Shown here piece by piece: positions 6,962 through 8,730 of a DNA stretch of 8,730 bases. Made by a program: the position numbers and the translations under genes. Below the pieces are notes generated by a model. It saw only the letters and a program-made list of their open reading frames with translations, was not told where the DNA came from and ran no database searches. Source of the DNA: an uncultured Oscillospiraceae bacterium (GTDB lineage Bacteria > Bacillota > Clostridia > Oscillospirales > Oscillospiraceae); the NCBI GenBank assembly GCA_934675115.1, contig CAKUPH010000088.1, forward strand, positions 1-8,730. The letters are read 5' to 3'. How positions within the stretch are numbered: the stretch's first letter is position 1; every line of letters starts with the position of its first letter.

Positions 6962-8182
6962 TTATTCTGCCCGCAGGGCTTCCACCGGCTGGAGGCCGGA
7001 GGCCTTGACCGCGGGATAAAGGCCGAACAAAATACCCAGCACTACGGAGAACGCGAAGGCGCCGATGGTGATGCCGGCGCTGGGCCACAGGATCATGCCC
7101 TCCAGCAGGAACTTTCCGGCGATGAGCGAGCCCATGTACCCCAGTATGATGCCGATGATGCCGCCGATACCGCAGATGACGGCGGCCTCGATCAGGAACT
7201 GGACGATGATGCTCTTGCGCTCTGCGCCGATGGCCTTGCGGATGCCGATCTCGCGGGTGCGCTCGGTGACGGTGACCAGCATGATATTCATGATGCCGAT
7301 GCCGCCCACCAGCAGGGAGATGGCGGCGATGCCGCCCAGCACCATGGCCTGCATGGCGTTCTGGTTCTTTAGGTCGTCGGCGCTGGCGTTGTCGCTGCGG
7401 ACGGAGCAGTAGCCGTTGTCGCTGTTGATGAAGCCGTTGAGGTAGGCGGAGATCTTGGTCATGGCCTGCACGGTGGCCTCGGCAGAGCGGGCCTTGACCA
7501 CGTAGCTGCTCATCTGCTGGTTGTTGTTCAGGGTGCGGTTGAAGGTATAGGGGATGACGATGACGTTGTCAAGCTCCGGCCAGTATTCCACATCCATGGC
7601 CTCATACCAGCCCACCACGAGGAAGGACTGGCCGTTGAGCAGGATGGTCTCGCCCACGGGGTCCACGAAGTCGAAGAGCTTTTCCTTCACGCCGCTGCCC
7701 AGCACGCACACCGGGTTGGTCTTGTCGATGTCGAGGAAGGACAGCTCCCGGCCGCCGCCCAGCTTGTAGTTGTTGCACACGCCGTACTGGTCGGAGCCCA
7801 GTTGGACGGAGATGCGGTTCGCCCAGTCGTCCCAGTTCTGCGTCGAGAAGGACTTGGCCCCGTACTGGATGGTGATGGCGTTGCCCACCTCCATGTTCGG
7901 GGTGACGCCCAGCACCAGATCCTGAAGGCCGAGGCAGTACTCGTACAGCAGCTCGGATACGCTGCCGGAGGTTTCATACCACTGATAGGCGTCCACGCTG
8001 ATCTTGTTGTCGCCCATCTTTTCATAGTATTCCATGGTTTTCTTGTTCTGGCCCTGCACCACGGACACCATGATGACCACCGAGGCCACGCCGATGATGA
8101 TGCCCAGCATGGTCAGGAAGGAACGGGTCTTCTTGGCGGCGATGGATTTGAAGGCCATCTTGAATGCCTGCATGAGATTCAC
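6962..8182 (-). CDS. MacB-type ABC transporter permease
   Basis: A 406-residue permease of the MacB/FtsX-like ABC3 class. The N-terminal helix (about 22-42) follows a [16 protein letters not shown] segment typical of the family. An extracytoplasmic MacB_PCD-like domain (about 45-275) and three C-terminal helices (about 280-304, 325-352, 368-390) complete the 4-helix architecture. Conserved family features are [14 protein letters not shown] in the coupling region after TM2 and the ending [20 protein letters not shown]. Such proteins work by mechanotransmission, driving export or extraction of substrates rather than forming a channel. The start is taken as GTG at 8182, which overlaps the ATPase TGA as GTGA and sits 10 nt from AGGAGG. 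A TTG two codons upstream (8188) is possible but only 4 nt from that site. The extracytoplasmic domain has four cysteines, so disulfide bonding is possible. The substrate is unknown. Confidence 0.92.
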   Translation of the reverse strand: MNLMQAFKMAFKSIAAKKTRSFLTMLGIIIGVASVVIMVSVVQGQNKKTMEYYEKMGDNKISVDAYQWYETSGSVSELLYEYCLGLQDLVLGVTPNMEVGNAITIQYGAKSFSTQNWDDWANRISVQLGSDQYGVCNNYKLGGGRELSFLDIDKTNPVCVLGSGVKEKLFDFVDPVGETILLNGQSFLVVGWYEAMDVEYWPELDNVIVIPYTFNRTLNNNQQMSSYVVKARSAEATVQAMTKISAYLNGFINSDNGYCSVRSDNASADDLKNQNAMQAMVLGGIAAISLLVGGIGIMNIMLVTVTERTREIGIRKAIGAERKSIIVQFLIEAAVICGIGGIIGIILGYMGSLIAGKFLLEGMILWPSAGITIGAFAFSVVLGILFGLYPAVKASGLQPVEALRAE

Positions 8183-8730
8183 AGCCAATCCACCTCCTGA
8201 GGCGCGTCGGAAATGATCCTGCCGTCGCTGAGCCGGACCACCCGGGGCGCGGTGGCGGCGATGCCGTCGTCGTGGGTGATGAGCAGGATGGTGGTGCCCT
8301 CCCGGTAGAGGTCCCGGAGGATCTCCAGCACGTGGTGGCCGGTTTTGGAGTCCAGCGCGCCGGTGGGCTCGTCGGCCATGATGATGGGGGGATGGGTGGC
8401 GATGGCCCGGGCGATGGCCACCCGCTGCTGCTGGCCGCCGGACATCTGACTGGGCTTGTGGTGGGCCCGGTCATCCATCCCCACCCGGGCCAGCGCCTCC
8501 ATGGCAATGTCGGCCCGCTGGCTGATGGGGGTGCCCCGGTAGATGAGGGGGAGGATGACGTTGTCCAGCGCGTCCAGCTCCTGAATGAGGTTGTAGCCCT
8601 GGAAAATGAAGCCGATCTCCCGGTTCCGGATGCGGGCAAGCTCCTTGTCGGACAGGGACGTGACGTCGGTGTCGTCCAGATAGTACTCGCCGTAGGTGGG
8701 GATGTCCAGGCAGCCCAGCACGTTCATCAG
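8179..8730 (-). CDS. MacB/LolD-type ABC transporter ATPase (5' end outside window)
   Basis: The C-terminal 183 residues of an ABC ATPase that powers the neighbouring permease on the cytoplasmic side. The reading frame is open through the right edge. The first visible residues, LMNVLGCLD, are those that directly follow Walker A in this family, so Walker A and roughly the first 45 residues lie outside. Visible motifs in order are the Q-loop region FIFQGYNLI, the signature [14 protein letters not shown], Walker B with D-loop in [13 protein letters not shown], and the H-loop ITHDD. The wording [14 protein letters not shown] and the NREIGFIFQ segment are typical of MacB/LolD ATPases that pair with MacB permeases. 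The stop overlaps the permease GTG start by 4 nt. It is first of the three visible operon genes; the promoter is not in the window. Confidence 0.93.
   Translation of the reverse strand: MMNVLGCLDIPTYGEYYLDDTDVTSLSDKELARIRNREIGFIFQGYNLIQELDALDNVILPLIYRGTPISQRADIAMEALARVGMDDRAHHKPSQMSGGQQQRVAIARAIATHPPIIMADEPTGALDSKTGHHVLEILRDLYREGTTILLITHDDGIAATAPRVVRLSDGRIISDAPQEVDWL
8193..8198 (-). promoter_or_regulatory. Ribosome binding site deciding the permease start
   Basis: A perfect AGGAGG on the minus strand lies within the end of the ATPase gene. It is 10 nt from GTG (8182-8180) but only 4 nt from the in-frame TTG (8188-8186). The longer spacing and the 4-nt GTGA overlap with the upstream stop favour GTG and indicate translational coupling. 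Confidence 0.6.

Noticed and set aside
4012..7008. A very long plus-strand open frame (about 998 codons) across the end of the symporter gene and the whole SLH gene
   Set aside because: It is the antisense of genes with clear family motifs, signal peptide and ribosome binding sites. Its translation is a low-complexity mix rich in Gly, Ala, Val, His and Asp with no domain, as expected when the opposite strand has GC-rich third positions, and it crosses the bidirectional terminator.
1..8730. CRISPR array, insertion sequence, prophage or defence module
   Set aside because: I saw no regularly spaced direct repeats, no transposase or integrase motifs, no terminal inverted repeats and no nuclease or toxin-antitoxin pair. 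The genes are transporters and a surface protein with uniform composition.

Overview
The window looks like a chromosomal stretch of a GC-rich Firmicute, most plausibly an anaerobic clostridium of the Oscillospiraceae type (Oscillibacter/Flavonifractor-like). The basis is strong AGGAGG-type ribosome binding sites, TTGACA/TATAAT-type promoters in short AT-rich gaps, strongly GC-biased third codon positions, and a secreted protein with three S-layer homology (SLH) domains. The taxonomic placement is inference; no marker gene in the window fixes it.

Layout from left to right. Positions 1-71 hold the minus-strand remains or edge of an alanine tRNA with a good promoter behind it (105-132); its 5' half is canonical but its 3' half does not fold. 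A 300-bp AT-rich divergent region follows, carrying small inverted repeats and a plus-strand promoter (312-340). This drives a P-type cation ATPase of the CtpE/Exp7-like group (373-2868), which ends at an AT-rich hairpin terminator (2933-2979). A 208-bp gap then contains paired inverted repeats and a good promoter (3013-3041) for a neurotransmitter:sodium symporter-family amino acid transporter with a short, probably 11-helix architecture (3077-4465). A strong GC-rich hairpin at 4476-4512 is flanked by A and T runs on both sides and should terminate transcription from both directions.

From 4528 to the right edge everything runs on the minus strand as one operon, transcribed from beyond the right edge: a MacB/LolD-type ABC ATPase (5' end outside the window), its MacB-type permease (coupled by a 4-nt GTGA overlap), and 19 bp later an 804-residue SLH-domain secreted protein. 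The tight spacing and single terminator suggest that the exporter and the cell-wall-anchored protein work together at the envelope. An HlyD/MacA-type adaptor gene, common beside such exporters, is not in the window and could lie just beyond the right edge.

No CRISPR array, transposase, phage gene, integrase or recognisable defence system is present. The most interesting candidates are the exporter-SLH operon, the roughly 600 unassigned residues of the SLH protein, and the anomalous tRNA at the left edge. Most of the remainder is ordinary housekeeping transport.
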